A DNA stretch of 15,092 bases from Brumimicrobium sp964346075. GTDB taxonomy: Bacteria > Bacteroidota > Bacteroidia > Flavobacteriales_D > Crocinitomicaceae. The first letter of the stretch is position 1. Each line of letters starts with the position of its first letter. Of this stretch, positions 7,580 through 15,013 are shown one piece after another. The stretch spans positions 1 through 15,092 of the forward strand of contig CAYFTH010000079.1 in assembly GCA_964346075.1 (NCBI GenBank), read 5' to 3'. The position numbers were made by a program, and so were the translations under genes. The notes under the pieces are model-generated. The model was given only the letters and a program-made list of their open reading frames with translations, was not told the origin of the DNA and did no database searches.

Positions 7580-9637
7580 TTAACGGATCGTAGCTCCATT
7601 TTCTAAACCGGCTTCTGGACTCATAAAAGTGAGTTTTCCATCTTCATCTTCTCCCATTAACAGCATTCCGTTAGATACGACTCCGCGAATTTTACGGGGA
7701 GGTAAATTCATAAGTACGCTCACTTTTTTACCAATTATATCTTCCGGAGCAAAATGTTGCGCTATTCCTGAAACAATAGTGCGCTGGTCAAGACCAGTGT
7801 CTACGTTCAATTCGAGTAATTTATCGGCTTTTTTTACCTTTTGTGCGCTGAGAATTTCTCCTACGCGAATATCGAGTTTTAAAAAGTCGTCGAACGCAAC
7901 CGTTTCTTTTTGTGCTTCATGGTTACTTTCTTCTACTTGTTGAGACGCGCGTAATAAGTCCTGCTCTTTTTCTACAAAAGCATCGTCGATCTTTTCGAAT
8001 AAAATCGTGGGCTTATTCGTATGATGACTTGCAGGAAGTATATCTTTTTTGCCGCATTGTGACCAATTAAACGTTTCAAGACCCAGGAAAGTACGCATTT
8101 GACGCGCTGTTGAAGGAAGAAAAGGGTCGAGTAAAATGGATAAGTTGGCTGTGATTTGCAGGGCAACATTAAGAATGGTCTTAACTCTTTCCTTATCTGT
8201 TTTAATGAGTTTCCAGGGCTCTGTTTCCGCTAAATAACGGTTGCCGATGCGGGCTAAACTCATTACTTCTCCCTGCGCTTCACGAATTTTGTAATTGTAA
8301 AGCTTTTCTTCTACTGATGGCGGAACTTCACCAATAGCGCTGATGACACGTTGATCCTCTGGCTCAATTGAACCCAATTCAGGAACAGCACCGTCAAAGT
8401 ACTTATGAGTTAAAACGAGAGCACGATTGACAAAGTTTCCGAGAACATCTGCCAGCTCGTTATTTACGCGCGATTGAAAATCATTCCACGTAAACTCGCT
8501 ATCCCTGCTCTCTGGAGCAATCGCTGTTAGTGTGTATTTGAGCTCATCAGTTTTTTTGGGATGGCGCTCGAGGTATTCGTGTAACCAAACAGCCCAGTTG
8601 CGCGATGTGGAGAACTTGTCACCTTCTAAGTTCAAAAACTCCGATGCAGGAACATTTTTGGGCAAAATAAAATCACCATGTTCTTTCAGGAGAATAGGGA
8701 AAATCAATGCGTGAAAAACGATATTGTCTTTTCCAATAAAATGGACGAGCTCTGTATCGCCAGTCCAGTAATCTTTCCAGTTTTTTTGTTGTTCTTCGGC
8801 CCATGCTTTTGTGGCGGAAATATACCCAATGGGTGCGTCCAACCAGACGTAAAGGACTTTCCCTTCAGCATTTTCTAACGGTACGGGAATCCCCCAGTCG
8901 AGATCGCGTGTCATGGCTCGTGGTTGTAAACCTCCATCAATCCAGCTCATACATTGACCAACCACCTGTTTGCGCCATTTCCTGGGGTCGTGAACTTGCT
9001 TTTCTTCCAGTTTTCCATTTTGAATCCAGTCTTTAAGCCAGTCTTCATGGCGTTCCATGGGAAGAAACCAGTGGGTTGTCTCTCGAAGTACGGGTGCATC
9101 ACCACTCAACTTCGAAATGGGTCGAATGAGATCGTTCGGACTGAGGGCACTACCGCATTTCTCACATTGATCACCATAAGCTTCAGCAAAACCACATTTA
9201 GGACATTCGCCCGTGATATAGCGATCGGCTAAAAATTGTTCGTACTTTTCGTCGAAATACTGTTGGTTGGTTTTTTGAGTGAAAACACCTTTGTTATGTA
9301 AGGTTTTAAAAAAGTCTTGTGCTGTTTCCCGATGAATAGGTTGAGATGTGCGGTGGAAAATATCGAAGCTAACATCGAATTTTTTGAAAGAGTCCGCCAG
9401 GATGGTATAATATTTATCAACGATTTCCTGAGGTGTTACACCTTCCTTTTTAGCCCGCAAAGTAATTGCTGCTCCATGTTCGTCACTACCACAAATGAAA
9501 GCAACATCATGACCTTTGTGGCGTAAAAACCGAACAAAAATATCAGCAGGTAAATAAACGCCAGCAACATGACCCAGATGAAGAGGTCCGTTAGCGTATG
9601 GCAATGCAGCAGTAACAGTATATCTTTTCTTATCCAT
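7580..9637 (-). CDS. metG: Methionyl-tRNA synthetase with C-terminal tRNA-binding domain
   Basis: Class I aminoacyl-tRNA synthetase that charges tRNA-Met in the cytoplasm; essential. At 685 residues it is the long form. The HIGH motif is HLGH at 20-23. The zinc knuckle has Cys145, Cys148, Cys158 and Cys161 (CPKC...CEKC), the two-pair type. The KMSKS loop is KFSTS at 341-345, a variant seen in Bacteroidota. The anticodon-binding helical domain covers about 385-550, including NFVNRALVLTHKYF. After a charged linker (about 555-580) comes an EMAP-II/Trbp111-like tRNA-binding domain at 584-685, with FLKLDIRVGEI, the VSGIA strand and GVVSNGMLLM. It is complete, in its own transcript, with a candidate -7 box 22 bases upstream, and convergent with the Ppx gene. 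Confidence 0.98.
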   Translation of the reverse strand: MDKKRYTVTAALPYANGPLHLGHVAGVYLPADIFVRFLRHKGHDVAFICGSDEHGAAITLRAKKEGVTPQEIVDKYYTILADSFKKFDVSFDIFHRTSQPIHRETAQDFFKTLHNKGVFTQKTNQQYFDEKYEQFLADRYITGECPKCGFAEAYGDQCEKCGSALSPNDLIRPISKLSGDAPVLRETTHWFLPMERHEDWLKDWIQNGKLEEKQVHDPRKWRKQVVGQCMSWIDGGLQPRAMTRDLDWGIPVPLENAEGKVLYVWLDAPIGYISATKAWAEEQQKNWKDYWTGDTELVHFIGKDNIVFHALIFPILLKEHGDFILPKNVPASEFLNLEGDKFSTSRNWAVWLHEYLERHPKKTDELKYTLTAIAPESRDSEFTWNDFQSRVNNELADVLGNFVNRALVLTHKYFDGAVPELGSIEPEDQRVISAIGEVPPSVEEKLYNYKIREAQGEVMSLARIGNRYLAETEPWKLIKTDKERVKTILNVALQITANLSILLDPFLPSTARQMRTFLGLETFNWSQCGKKDILPASHHTNKPTILFEKIDDAFVEKEQDLLRASQQVEESNHEAQKETVAFDDFLKLDIRVGEILSAQKVKKADKLLELNVDTGLDQRTIVSGIAQHFAPEDIIGKKVSVLMNLPPRKIRGVVSNGMLLMGEDEDGKLTFMSPEAGLENGATIR

Positions 9638-9659
9638 GCACCTAAATTTATCGTGGGGT

Positions 9660-9667
9660 CAAAGATA
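9660..9667 (-). promoter_or_regulatory. Candidate metG promoter (-7 box)
   Basis: Minus-strand TATCTTTG matches TAnnTTTG, ending 22 bases upstream of the metG ATG. A TTG at 9690-9692 (minus strand) lies 22 bases further upstream, inside the 17-23 range reported for flavobacterial -33 elements. This is the best two-part promoter match I see in the window. It sits in the 153-bp gap behind the S9 peptidase gene, where I see no convincing terminator. Confidence 0.45.
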
Positions 9668-9790
9668 ATGGAAAGGAATGATTGATGAGCAACGAAGATT
9701 ACAATCTTATCATCGAAAAACAGACCATGTCATCACCCTTAGTACGCTCCAAAAATTTAATGGGACTTATTGATCCACGATGTAAAACCT

Positions 9791-12613
9791 TTAATCGGCT
9801 TCAAACTCCTCAAGACCGTAATTTTCACCTTTTTCAATTGCAGGAACACCAACCTTTAGCCATTCGGGTGGGGGCTCATTTTGCAGAAAATGATCAAAAA
9901 ACTGACGCATACGTATGGATAAGTCAACACGATTGGCATTTTGCATTAAATTATGCTGATCACCGTTGTAATTTAACATCCAAACGGGTTTGTTGAGGCG
10001 TTTCATTGCAGTAAAAAGCTCTATGCCCTGATACCAGGGAACAGCACCATCTCCATCGTTGTGCATTATAAGTAAAGGTGTTTCTATTTGGGGTACTCCG
10101 AATAAAGGAGAGTTTTCAATGTACAACTCGGGTGCTTCCCATATCGTTTGACCAATTCTGCTTTGTGTACGTTCATATTGAAAAGCACGATTCAAACCAC
10201 TTCCCCAGCGAATGCCTCCATAAGCTGAGAACATATTACTGACTGGTGCGCCAGCCATCGCTGCAGCGTAGCGATCTGTCATCGTAATGAGCTGTGCAGT
10301 TTGATAACCACCCCATGATTGTCCTTGCAAACCAAGACGTGTGCTATCAATGTTAGGGTACAACTTGAGAACATGGTCCGTACCGCTCATGATACTATTG
10401 TAAGCGCCTTTCGCAGGATGACCAGTTTCGTATCGAATGTTAGGAATAAAGACCACATAACCGGCAGAAGTATATTCTGTTGGATAAATTATAGAGGCTG
10501 TGGGTTTTGGGATATAATGGTTGTGTTTGCGCTGCGTGTACATTTCATAAAAATACACGAGCATGGGGTAACTTTTCGTGGAATCAAAATTGTCTGGTCT
10601 ATAAAGTAATCCCTTTCTTTTTTCTCCTTCGTAAGTGGTCCATGAAACTTGCTCAACTTCTGGCCATACGTATTCTGACTGCTGAGGATTTGTGTTTGAT
10701 ATCTTTTGAGGACTTTCAAAAGTTGTACGGGTTGTATAGAGGTCGGGATAGTCTTTCACATTCATTTGCTGAAAAATAACGCGAGCATCATTTTTAGCCT
10801 TTTTTATATTTACCAATTTGTGATTGGTTTGGTACATTAACGTCAAAACATCTCCTTTCCTGGAGTCTTCATGCAGGAAAATCGATTCATCGTATGTTTT
10901 TTGGTGAACGCCGTGAAAGTAAGTGTTGCTCAACTTGATGTAGGTGCTGTCTTTTGACCAGCGCTTGAGTCGTATTTTCGAATTGGTATACATACCTTTT
11001 TTATTCGTAACACTTTCAAGTTGTCGACTGCCAAAATTGAATCTCCAAACGTCGTGTTTGCTTTGAATGAGTAGTTCAGATGGGCTCGTAAAACCAATAG
11101 TTCCAACGGGGCCGGCTTTAAAAGGCATTCCGTTCACATCTCTCTTCCATATGATACTGTCTTTTTCGTAACAGGTAATACAACCAGTCTCCTCTGTTTT
11201 CGTATCGTAGAAAAAGTAGTTGTTGGTGTCGCTCAAGAAATAGATAAAGTAACGCCCGTCAGGAGAAAGATCCTCCATGTAATTGATGCGTTTACCGATT
11301 AACCTATGTTTACCGGACTGCAGATTGATTTGATAAAAATCCCTCGGCCATGGGTAAGTCCAGTTATAGGTGTGTGCATACTGTTCGTTAGCGAAACCCA
11401 AGGCAAAGTTACTGTTTCCTTGATCCAGGGTACGCACAGACAACGTATCATTTTCAAGTTGAACCAAACGATTTTCCTTACGGTGAAGCACTGTCATGTA
11501 ACTGTCGCGTTTGTCGCGTTTTTTTTCTTTGAGCTGCTGTGGTTGAAGCCGATTATTTTTGTAGTGCCAGACGTCTAGAACAGCCTTTTCTTTTTCGAGC
11601 AATGTGTCTTTAGGTGCTTCTGCAGGCTTTTCAGTAATGCCCAGAAACAGCTTTTTATTGTCGAGCGAGAATTTGACTGAAGCATGAGGACTGACATGCA
11701 TATTTGTATCAAGATCGCTGCGGTTGCCATGAATTTTTAATTGAGGTTGTTCCTCTTCTTCATTCCAGACGTATAGATTATATGATTTATCTTTTTCCGA
11801 ACTGTCGCGAGAAGCAACAAAAGCAAAATCACCATTTTTTTTGCTAAAGCCAGATTTAGCAATGGAAGAGAAAGCGTGTGTTGACGTAAGTATATTTTTG
11901 ACCTCCAAATTAATGCGATGCATCCTCAAACTATCTTTGTTATCCACATTTTTGTGTGTAACGAAAACGAGTGATTCTCCAGAAGGACCAAACCAAAAAT
12001 CCTTTACGTTTTTGATGCGCATGGGTTCCTTTACATCAGGAAACTGAATAAAAAGTGTATTTCCGTCTGATTTAATTTCTTCCTCAGAATTTTCTTTTTT
12101 CTTTCGATTGAAAAGCCAACAGCGTTTTTTTTCTTTCTTCTTTTTTTGGTGAAGGGAGTCAGAAAGGAGCGTGTAAGCAAAAACAGTGTTTTTTTTAGGA
12201 ACCTTAAAATTGATGAGGTTGGCATGTTTAACGAGACTATCGTTATTTAAATAATAGATTCCCAGCGAGTCATTGACACGTAATTCGCGATCAACCTTTT
12301 CTAATTGAAGCGAACGCAGTGTATCGTATCCCGGGTGGATAGAAAATAAAAGAACGTCTTCTTTATTACTAATGTGAGCTTTAGATCCACGGGGGAAATT
12401 CTTTTGTTCTCCTGTTTCAGGGTGATATAAAACGAGAGAACCGTCGCCGCGGTGCGGTTGTATTTCATAAGTAGCGAACCCACCTTGATTTGAAACTTGA
12501 GCATGCTTTAAAGACTTCCAGTCATTGTAAACAGTATGATCCAAAACTTTTTGTTGGGAGAAAAGCGACAAAAGGAATAAACTGAAAAGAATAAAGCAAA
12601 GTGTTTTTTTCAT
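9791..12613 (-). CDS. Secreted S9 prolyl-oligopeptidase-family serine peptidase
   Basis: A 940-residue serine peptidase of clan SC, family S9. The N-terminus MKKTLCFILFSLFLLSLFSQQ is a Sec signal peptide with probable cleavage near residue 19-20, so it acts in the periplasm or at the cell surface. Residues about 25-640 form the propeller-like region with repeated strand-turn units (for example SPDGRYFIYFLSD at 450-462). The alpha/beta-hydrolase domain follows at about 655-915. The catalytic triad is Ser766 in GQSWGGY, Asp855 in HNDGDGAVPW and His887 in GDQHNLM. A very basic patch at 157-173 (KKKKEKKRCWLFNRKKK) interrupts the propeller region. Such large S9 enzymes are common in Bacteroidota, where they degrade proline-containing peptides. 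It is a single gene, divergent from the T9SS protein gene with 167 bp between them. Substrate specificity is not predictable here. Confidence 0.95.
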   Translation of the reverse strand: MKKTLCFILFSLFLLSLFSQQKVLDHTVYNDWKSLKHAQVSNQGGFATYEIQPHRGDGSLVLYHPETGEQKNFPRGSKAHISNKEDVLLFSIHPGYDTLRSLQLEKVDRELRVNDSLGIYYLNNDSLVKHANLINFKVPKKNTVFAYTLLSDSLHQKKKKEKKRCWLFNRKKKENSEEEIKSDGNTLFIQFPDVKEPMRIKNVKDFWFGPSGESLVFVTHKNVDNKDSLRMHRINLEVKNILTSTHAFSSIAKSGFSKKNGDFAFVASRDSSEKDKSYNLYVWNEEEEQPQLKIHGNRSDLDTNMHVSPHASVKFSLDNKKLFLGITEKPAEAPKDTLLEKEKAVLDVWHYKNNRLQPQQLKEKKRDKRDSYMTVLHRKENRLVQLENDTLSVRTLDQGNSNFALGFANEQYAHTYNWTYPWPRDFYQINLQSGKHRLIGKRINYMEDLSPDGRYFIYFLSDTNNYFFYDTKTEETGCITCYEKDSIIWKRDVNGMPFKAGPVGTIGFTSPSELLIQSKHDVWRFNFGSRQLESVTNKKGMYTNSKIRLKRWSKDSTYIKLSNTYFHGVHQKTYDESIFLHEDSRKGDVLTLMYQTNHKLVNIKKAKNDARVIFQQMNVKDYPDLYTTRTTFESPQKISNTNPQQSEYVWPEVEQVSWTTYEGEKRKGLLYRPDNFDSTKSYPMLVYFYEMYTQRKHNHYIPKPTASIIYPTEYTSAGYVVFIPNIRYETGHPAKGAYNSIMSGTDHVLKLYPNIDSTRLGLQGQSWGGYQTAQLITMTDRYAAAMAGAPVSNMFSAYGGIRWGSGLNRAFQYERTQSRIGQTIWEAPELYIENSPLFGVPQIETPLLIMHNDGDGAVPWYQGIELFTAMKRLNKPVWMLNYNGDQHNLMQNANRVDLSIRMRQFFDHFLQNEPPPEWLKVGVPAIEKGENYGLEEFEAD

Positions 12614-12641
12614 AGCTGAAAGTATTAATCTGTTTATTGTA

Positions 12642-12692
12642 CGTTGGTGTTACGGCCACAATTTAAGAAATAATGTTTATCTTGCACCAACG
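12642..12692. repeat. 8-bp inverted repeat in the divergent promoter region
   Basis: CGTTGGTG at 12642-12649 and its exact reverse complement CACCAACG at 12685-12692 lie 35 bases apart in the 167-bp gap between the S9 peptidase and the T9SS protein gene. The flanks do not extend the pairing except for one possible G-T. It could be two half-sites of an operator, or the leader of either divergent gene; an 8-bp repeat at this spacing can also arise by chance. Confidence 0.3.
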
Positions 12693-12753
12693 CTAAACTT
12701 AAAGGTTACGTTATAAGAAGTGAATACTTTTATTTAAAGTGTTTTTTAATTTA

Positions 12754-12761
12754 TATATTTG
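12754..12761 (+). promoter_or_regulatory. Candidate -7 box for the T9SS cargo gene
   Basis: TATATTTG is a full match to TAnnTTTG, 19 bases ahead of the ATG at 12781, leaving a short leader of roughly 14 bases. Upstream, no TTG lies at the expected distance; only T-rich DNA (CTTTTATTTA) is present. The region is AT-rich, which raises the chance-match rate. Confidence 0.42.
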
Positions 12762-12780
12762 TTATTAAAATTTTAATATT

Positions 12781-14640
12781 ATGAAGAAAATTTACTTAAG
12801 TGTTATGGCAGCAAGTCTTGCTGTTGCTGCGGGAGCTCAACAAGGTATGCAGCAAGTAACAGAAACAAAGGACGCTTACGAAAAGTTGGGTGAAGCCCCA
12901 GCGGTAAAATCTTTTCACAAGGCCCCTTTCTTGAATTACACCAAGGCATCTGGAGATTCTATTTGGTCTGAGGACTTTAATGGTGCTCCAGGATGGAATA
13001 CAGGTGGAGCACAGGATATCTGGGCCTTTGATACAGATGGACCGAATGGACAATATTCTGATACGTCTCAGATTATTGAGTCAACTACGGCAGGTAATGG
13101 TTTTATGATTTATGATGCTGATGTCAATCAGTCACCAACGCCTGGTGGAGGTTTTTTTAATCACGTAGGTTGGTTAGAAACACCGGTAATCGATTTTACA
13201 GGTTATACTAACCTTACATTGATATTCCAGCACACTTACAGATCATGCTGTGCTCAAGGGTTTGAACCAAAAATTGAAGTTTCAGACGATGGTTTTGCTA
13301 CCTCTGAAGTTTACGGTGCAGGAATCCCAGGTGTAGGTGCGAACGATACACCACCCACAACTATTACAAAAGTTGATTTGAGCGATTTTATTTCGAACGC
13401 AACGAATTTAGCGAATGTTCAAATTCGTTTCTTATTTGATGGATCAGCTGGAACAACACACTATTGGTGGCAATTGGATGATATAGCGATTATTGAGTCG
13501 TTTAATAATGACCTTATCCTTGATGACTATTTCCTTGCTTCAGGAGCATTGAAAATTCCTTATCACCAAGTACCACCAGAGCAGCTCGTAGATGTTGAGT
13601 TTTCTGCACTTATTGGTAATATTGGTGTGGATCCTCAAACTAATGCTGTATTAGATGTAGTGGCTGATGATGGTACGAACCAAGACAACGTTTCTTCAGC
13701 GGGTGTTACTATTAACCCTGACGCGGTGGATTCTGTTGCAGCTACAACTAACTGGTTGCCAAGTGGAACTCCTGGAACGGTTTACGACCTCACGCTGACA
13801 GCACTTCAAGCAGAGTCAGAACAAGAGCCTTCTGATAACGAAGAGACAGATGTCTTCACAATCACGGATAGTGTTTACTCTGTAGACAACGGAACTATCT
13901 CTGGATTCATCTCAAATTTCCAGGGAAATACAAACCAGGCGTTTAAAATCGGAAATAACATGGAAATTATGGATGATACATATATCACTTCCATGTCTGT
14001 GTACGTTCGAGATTTAGCAGATGCTGAAACGCAAGAGATTTATGGAGAAATTCAGAAGTTTGATGGAACTGATTACATTTTTGAAGGTTCTACAGATTTC
14101 TACGCATTACAATCTTCTGATTTAGGAACGTTGGTGACGTTAACGTTCCCAACTCCAATTCAGGTGAATGCAGGTGACGACATTTTATTGCTAGCTGGAC
14201 ACAATGGATCTTTGGATGCAAACATTGATGATGTGTCATTCGGAATGGCGCAAACTATCCCTCAAGGTTTTGTAGCAGGAGCTGCTTCTGACGGAGAATT
14301 GGCAGTTTTAACTGACCCTAGTGCAGTCGTTATTCGTGCAAATCTGAACCCTAATGTTTCAGTGAATGAATTAAAAGCGAATGAAGCTGTAATTGGTCAG
14401 TCGTTCCCTAATCCATTCACAAATACAACTTCAATTGAGTACAACTTGAAGAATGCTGGTGAAGTGAGCTACTCCGTAGTTGACGTTGCTGGAAAAGAGT
14501 TGATGAGCAAAAAAGAAGGTACAGTTGCTGCTGGTGGACACAAAATAACAGTTGATGGGTCTGACTTATCAACAGGTGTTTACTACCTTAACTTAAACGT
14601 TGCTGGTAAAAAAGTAACTAGAAAGTTGATGGTGAAGTAA
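12781..14640 (+). CDS. Secreted T9SS cargo protein with choice-of-anchor-J-like domain
   Basis: A 619-residue extracellular protein. Residues 1-19 are a Sec signal peptide (MKKIYLSVMAASLAVAAGA) with cleavage likely before Gln20. Residues about 58-240 resemble the choice-of-anchor-J / MAM-like beta-sandwich: WSEDFNGAPGWN at the start, LETPVIDFTGYTNLTLIFQH in the middle, a Cys156-Cys157 pair, and the closing WWQLDDIAI. Residues about 243-365 look like a CARDB/Ig-like domain, and 366-525 form another beta-rich acidic segment. The last 80 or so residues are a type A sorting domain for type IX secretion: SFPNPFTNTTSIEYNL at 541-556, a central VVDVAGKEL, then STGVYYLNL and the end KKVTRKLMVK. The sorting domain should be removed on export through the outer membrane. 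No enzyme motif is visible; adhesion or surface-structure roles are guesses. It is monocistronic, ending in a strong terminator 27 bases downstream. Confidence 0.92.
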   Translation: MKKIYLSVMAASLAVAAGAQQGMQQVTETKDAYEKLGEAPAVKSFHKAPFLNYTKASGDSIWSEDFNGAPGWNTGGAQDIWAFDTDGPNGQYSDTSQIIESTTAGNGFMIYDADVNQSPTPGGGFFNHVGWLETPVIDFTGYTNLTLIFQHTYRSCCAQGFEPKIEVSDDGFATSEVYGAGIPGVGANDTPPTTITKVDLSDFISNATNLANVQIRFLFDGSAGTTHYWWQLDDIAIIESFNNDLILDDYFLASGALKIPYHQVPPEQLVDVEFSALIGNIGVDPQTNAVLDVVADDGTNQDNVSSAGVTINPDAVDSVAATTNWLPSGTPGTVYDLTLTALQAESEQEPSDNEETDVFTITDSVYSVDNGTISGFISNFQGNTNQAFKIGNNMEIMDDTYITSMSVYVRDLADAETQEIYGEIQKFDGTDYIFEGSTDFYALQSSDLGTLVTLTFPTPIQVNAGDDILLLAGHNGSLDANIDDVSFGMAQTIPQGFVAGAASDGELAVLTDPSAVVIRANLNPNVSVNELKANEAVIGQSFPNPFTNTTSIEYNLKNAGEVSYSVVDVAGKELMSKKEGTVAAGGHKITVDGSDLSTGVYYLNLNVAGKKVTRKLMVK

Positions 14641-14666
14641 GACCAACTGATTATAAATAGTTAAGG

Positions 14667-14698
14667 AAGTGGGTGTCAATTATTGGCACCCACTTTTT
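14667..14698 (+). terminator. Intrinsic terminator of the T9SS cargo gene
   Basis: Arms AAGTGGGTG (14667-14675) and CACCCACTT (14687-14695) pair perfectly. The pairing extends inward through one G-T pair and CAA/TTG to a three-base loop, and a T tract (TTTTTCTTT) follows. It sits 27 bases after the stop codon, a typical Rho-independent terminator. Its sequence is unrelated to the two hairpins further downstream. Confidence 0.88.
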
Positions 14699-14757
14699 CT
14701 TTAACATATATTTACACATGCAACGAAACAATTCACTTGAATTCACGTTATATAAGT

Positions 14758-14781
14758 GTTAGGTTTCATAAGTAGTAGTGT
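14758..14781 (+). repeat. 24-nt direct repeat, copy 1
   Basis: Begins GTTAGGTTTC and ends AGTAGTAGTGT; identical base for base to 14951-14974, 193 bp away, with different bases on both sides. It contains TAGGTTTC, one base off the TAnnTTTG -7 box, with a TTG at 14737-14739 twenty bases upstream, so the block could be a promoter and the first bases of a transcript. No further copy is seen in the window. Confidence 0.8.
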
Positions 14782-14786
14782 TAGTT

Positions 14787-14824
14787 GCGAAGGAGAGGAC
14801 GCCTGTTCTCTCCTTCGCTTTTTT
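14787..14824 (+). terminator. Hairpin with T tract, unit 1
   Basis: A 14-pair stem with GCCT loop directly followed by TTTTTT (14819-14824) has the full form of a Rho-independent terminator on the plus strand. The opposite strand has no T tract after the stem, so it works in one direction only. Confidence 0.8.
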
Positions 14825-14950
14825 ATTACCAACCATTGTGTTGGAAACTGATAATTAATGATCGTTTGTTGATAGCTGAAAAAGCTTAACATTTTTTCAC
14901 TTATTCAAAGTAACAAAAGGTGAAAATGAGTGTTAATACTTCAAGTAGTA

Positions 14951-14974
14951 GTTAGGTTTCATAAGTAGTAGTGT
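14951..14974 (+). repeat. 24-nt direct repeat, copy 2
   Basis: Identical to 14758-14781. In this copy the ten bases AAGTAGTAGT occur twice, at 14943-14952 and again at 14963-14972, exactly 20 bases apart, so the block itself looks built from a shorter repeated element. Unlike copy 1, no TTG lies at a promoter-like distance upstream. Confidence 0.8.
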
Positions 14975-15013
14975 AACAAAGGAGAAGGCGCCCGCTTTCT
15001 CCTTTGTTTTTTT
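14975..15013 (+). terminator. Hairpin with T tract, unit 2
   Basis: A 15-pair stem with GCCC loop runs into seven T (15007-15013), the first two of which also pair with the AA at the base of the stem. It has the form of a one-directional Rho-independent terminator on the plus strand. Confidence 0.8.

Larger units (their letters stand above)
14758..14824 (+). ncRNA. Candidate small structured RNA, unit 1
   Basis: A 24-nt block is followed by a 5-base linker and then a hairpin: left arm GCGAAGGAGAGGAC (14787-14800), tetraloop GCCT, right arm GTTCTCTCCTTCGC (14805-14818), then six T. Fourteen pairs form, with one G-U at the third pair from the loop. The whole unit recurs at 14951-15013 with four compensated pair changes. 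If transcription starts just after TAGGTTTC, the product would be about 55 nt: a short unpaired AGUAGUAG-type 5' segment plus a terminator hairpin. It stands well after the terminator of the upstream gene, so a transcript would need its own promoter. It matches no RNA class I can name with confidence; a plain repeated terminator is the main alternative. Confidence 0.5.
14951..15013 (+). ncRNA. Candidate small structured RNA, unit 2
   Basis: Same layout as unit 1: the identical 24-nt block, here with no linker, then left arm AACAAAGGAGAAGGC (14975-14989), tetraloop GCCC, right arm GCTTTCTCCTTTGTT (14994-15008) and a T tract to 15013. Fifteen pairs form, again with one G-U at the third pair from the loop. 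Counting pairs outward from the loop, pairs 2, 4, 12 and 14 differ from unit 1, and each difference changes both partners (A-U to G-C, then three G-C to A-U). No change breaks a pair. This supports selection on structure. Function unknown. Confidence 0.5.

Noticed and set aside
7576..7597. Short hairpin GGAG...CTCC as a shared terminator for Ppx and metG
   Set aside because: Only about seven pairs including a G-T, an eight-base loop, and no proper T tract in either direction; part of it is metG coding sequence.
9638..9790. Terminator for the S9 peptidase gene in the gap before metG
   Set aside because: The only dyad I found (AAGATT/AATCTT near 9695-9708) has a two-base loop and no T tract behind it on the minus strand.
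9682..9996. Plus-strand open frame of 104 codons after the metG start
   Set aside because: Two thirds of it is antisense to the S9 peptidase C-terminus, which is clearly coding; the rest has no recognisable domain.
14718..14762. Tiny ORFs of 14 codons (14718-14762) and 9 codons (14926-14955) that both end at the TAG inside the 24-nt repeat
   Set aside because: The shared stop follows from the repeat itself; the peptides are unrelated and too short to support as genes.
14758..14974. Direct repeats as a CRISPR array
   Set aside because: Only two copies 193 bp apart, each tied to a terminator-like hairpin, with no spacer-repeat rhythm and no cas genes.
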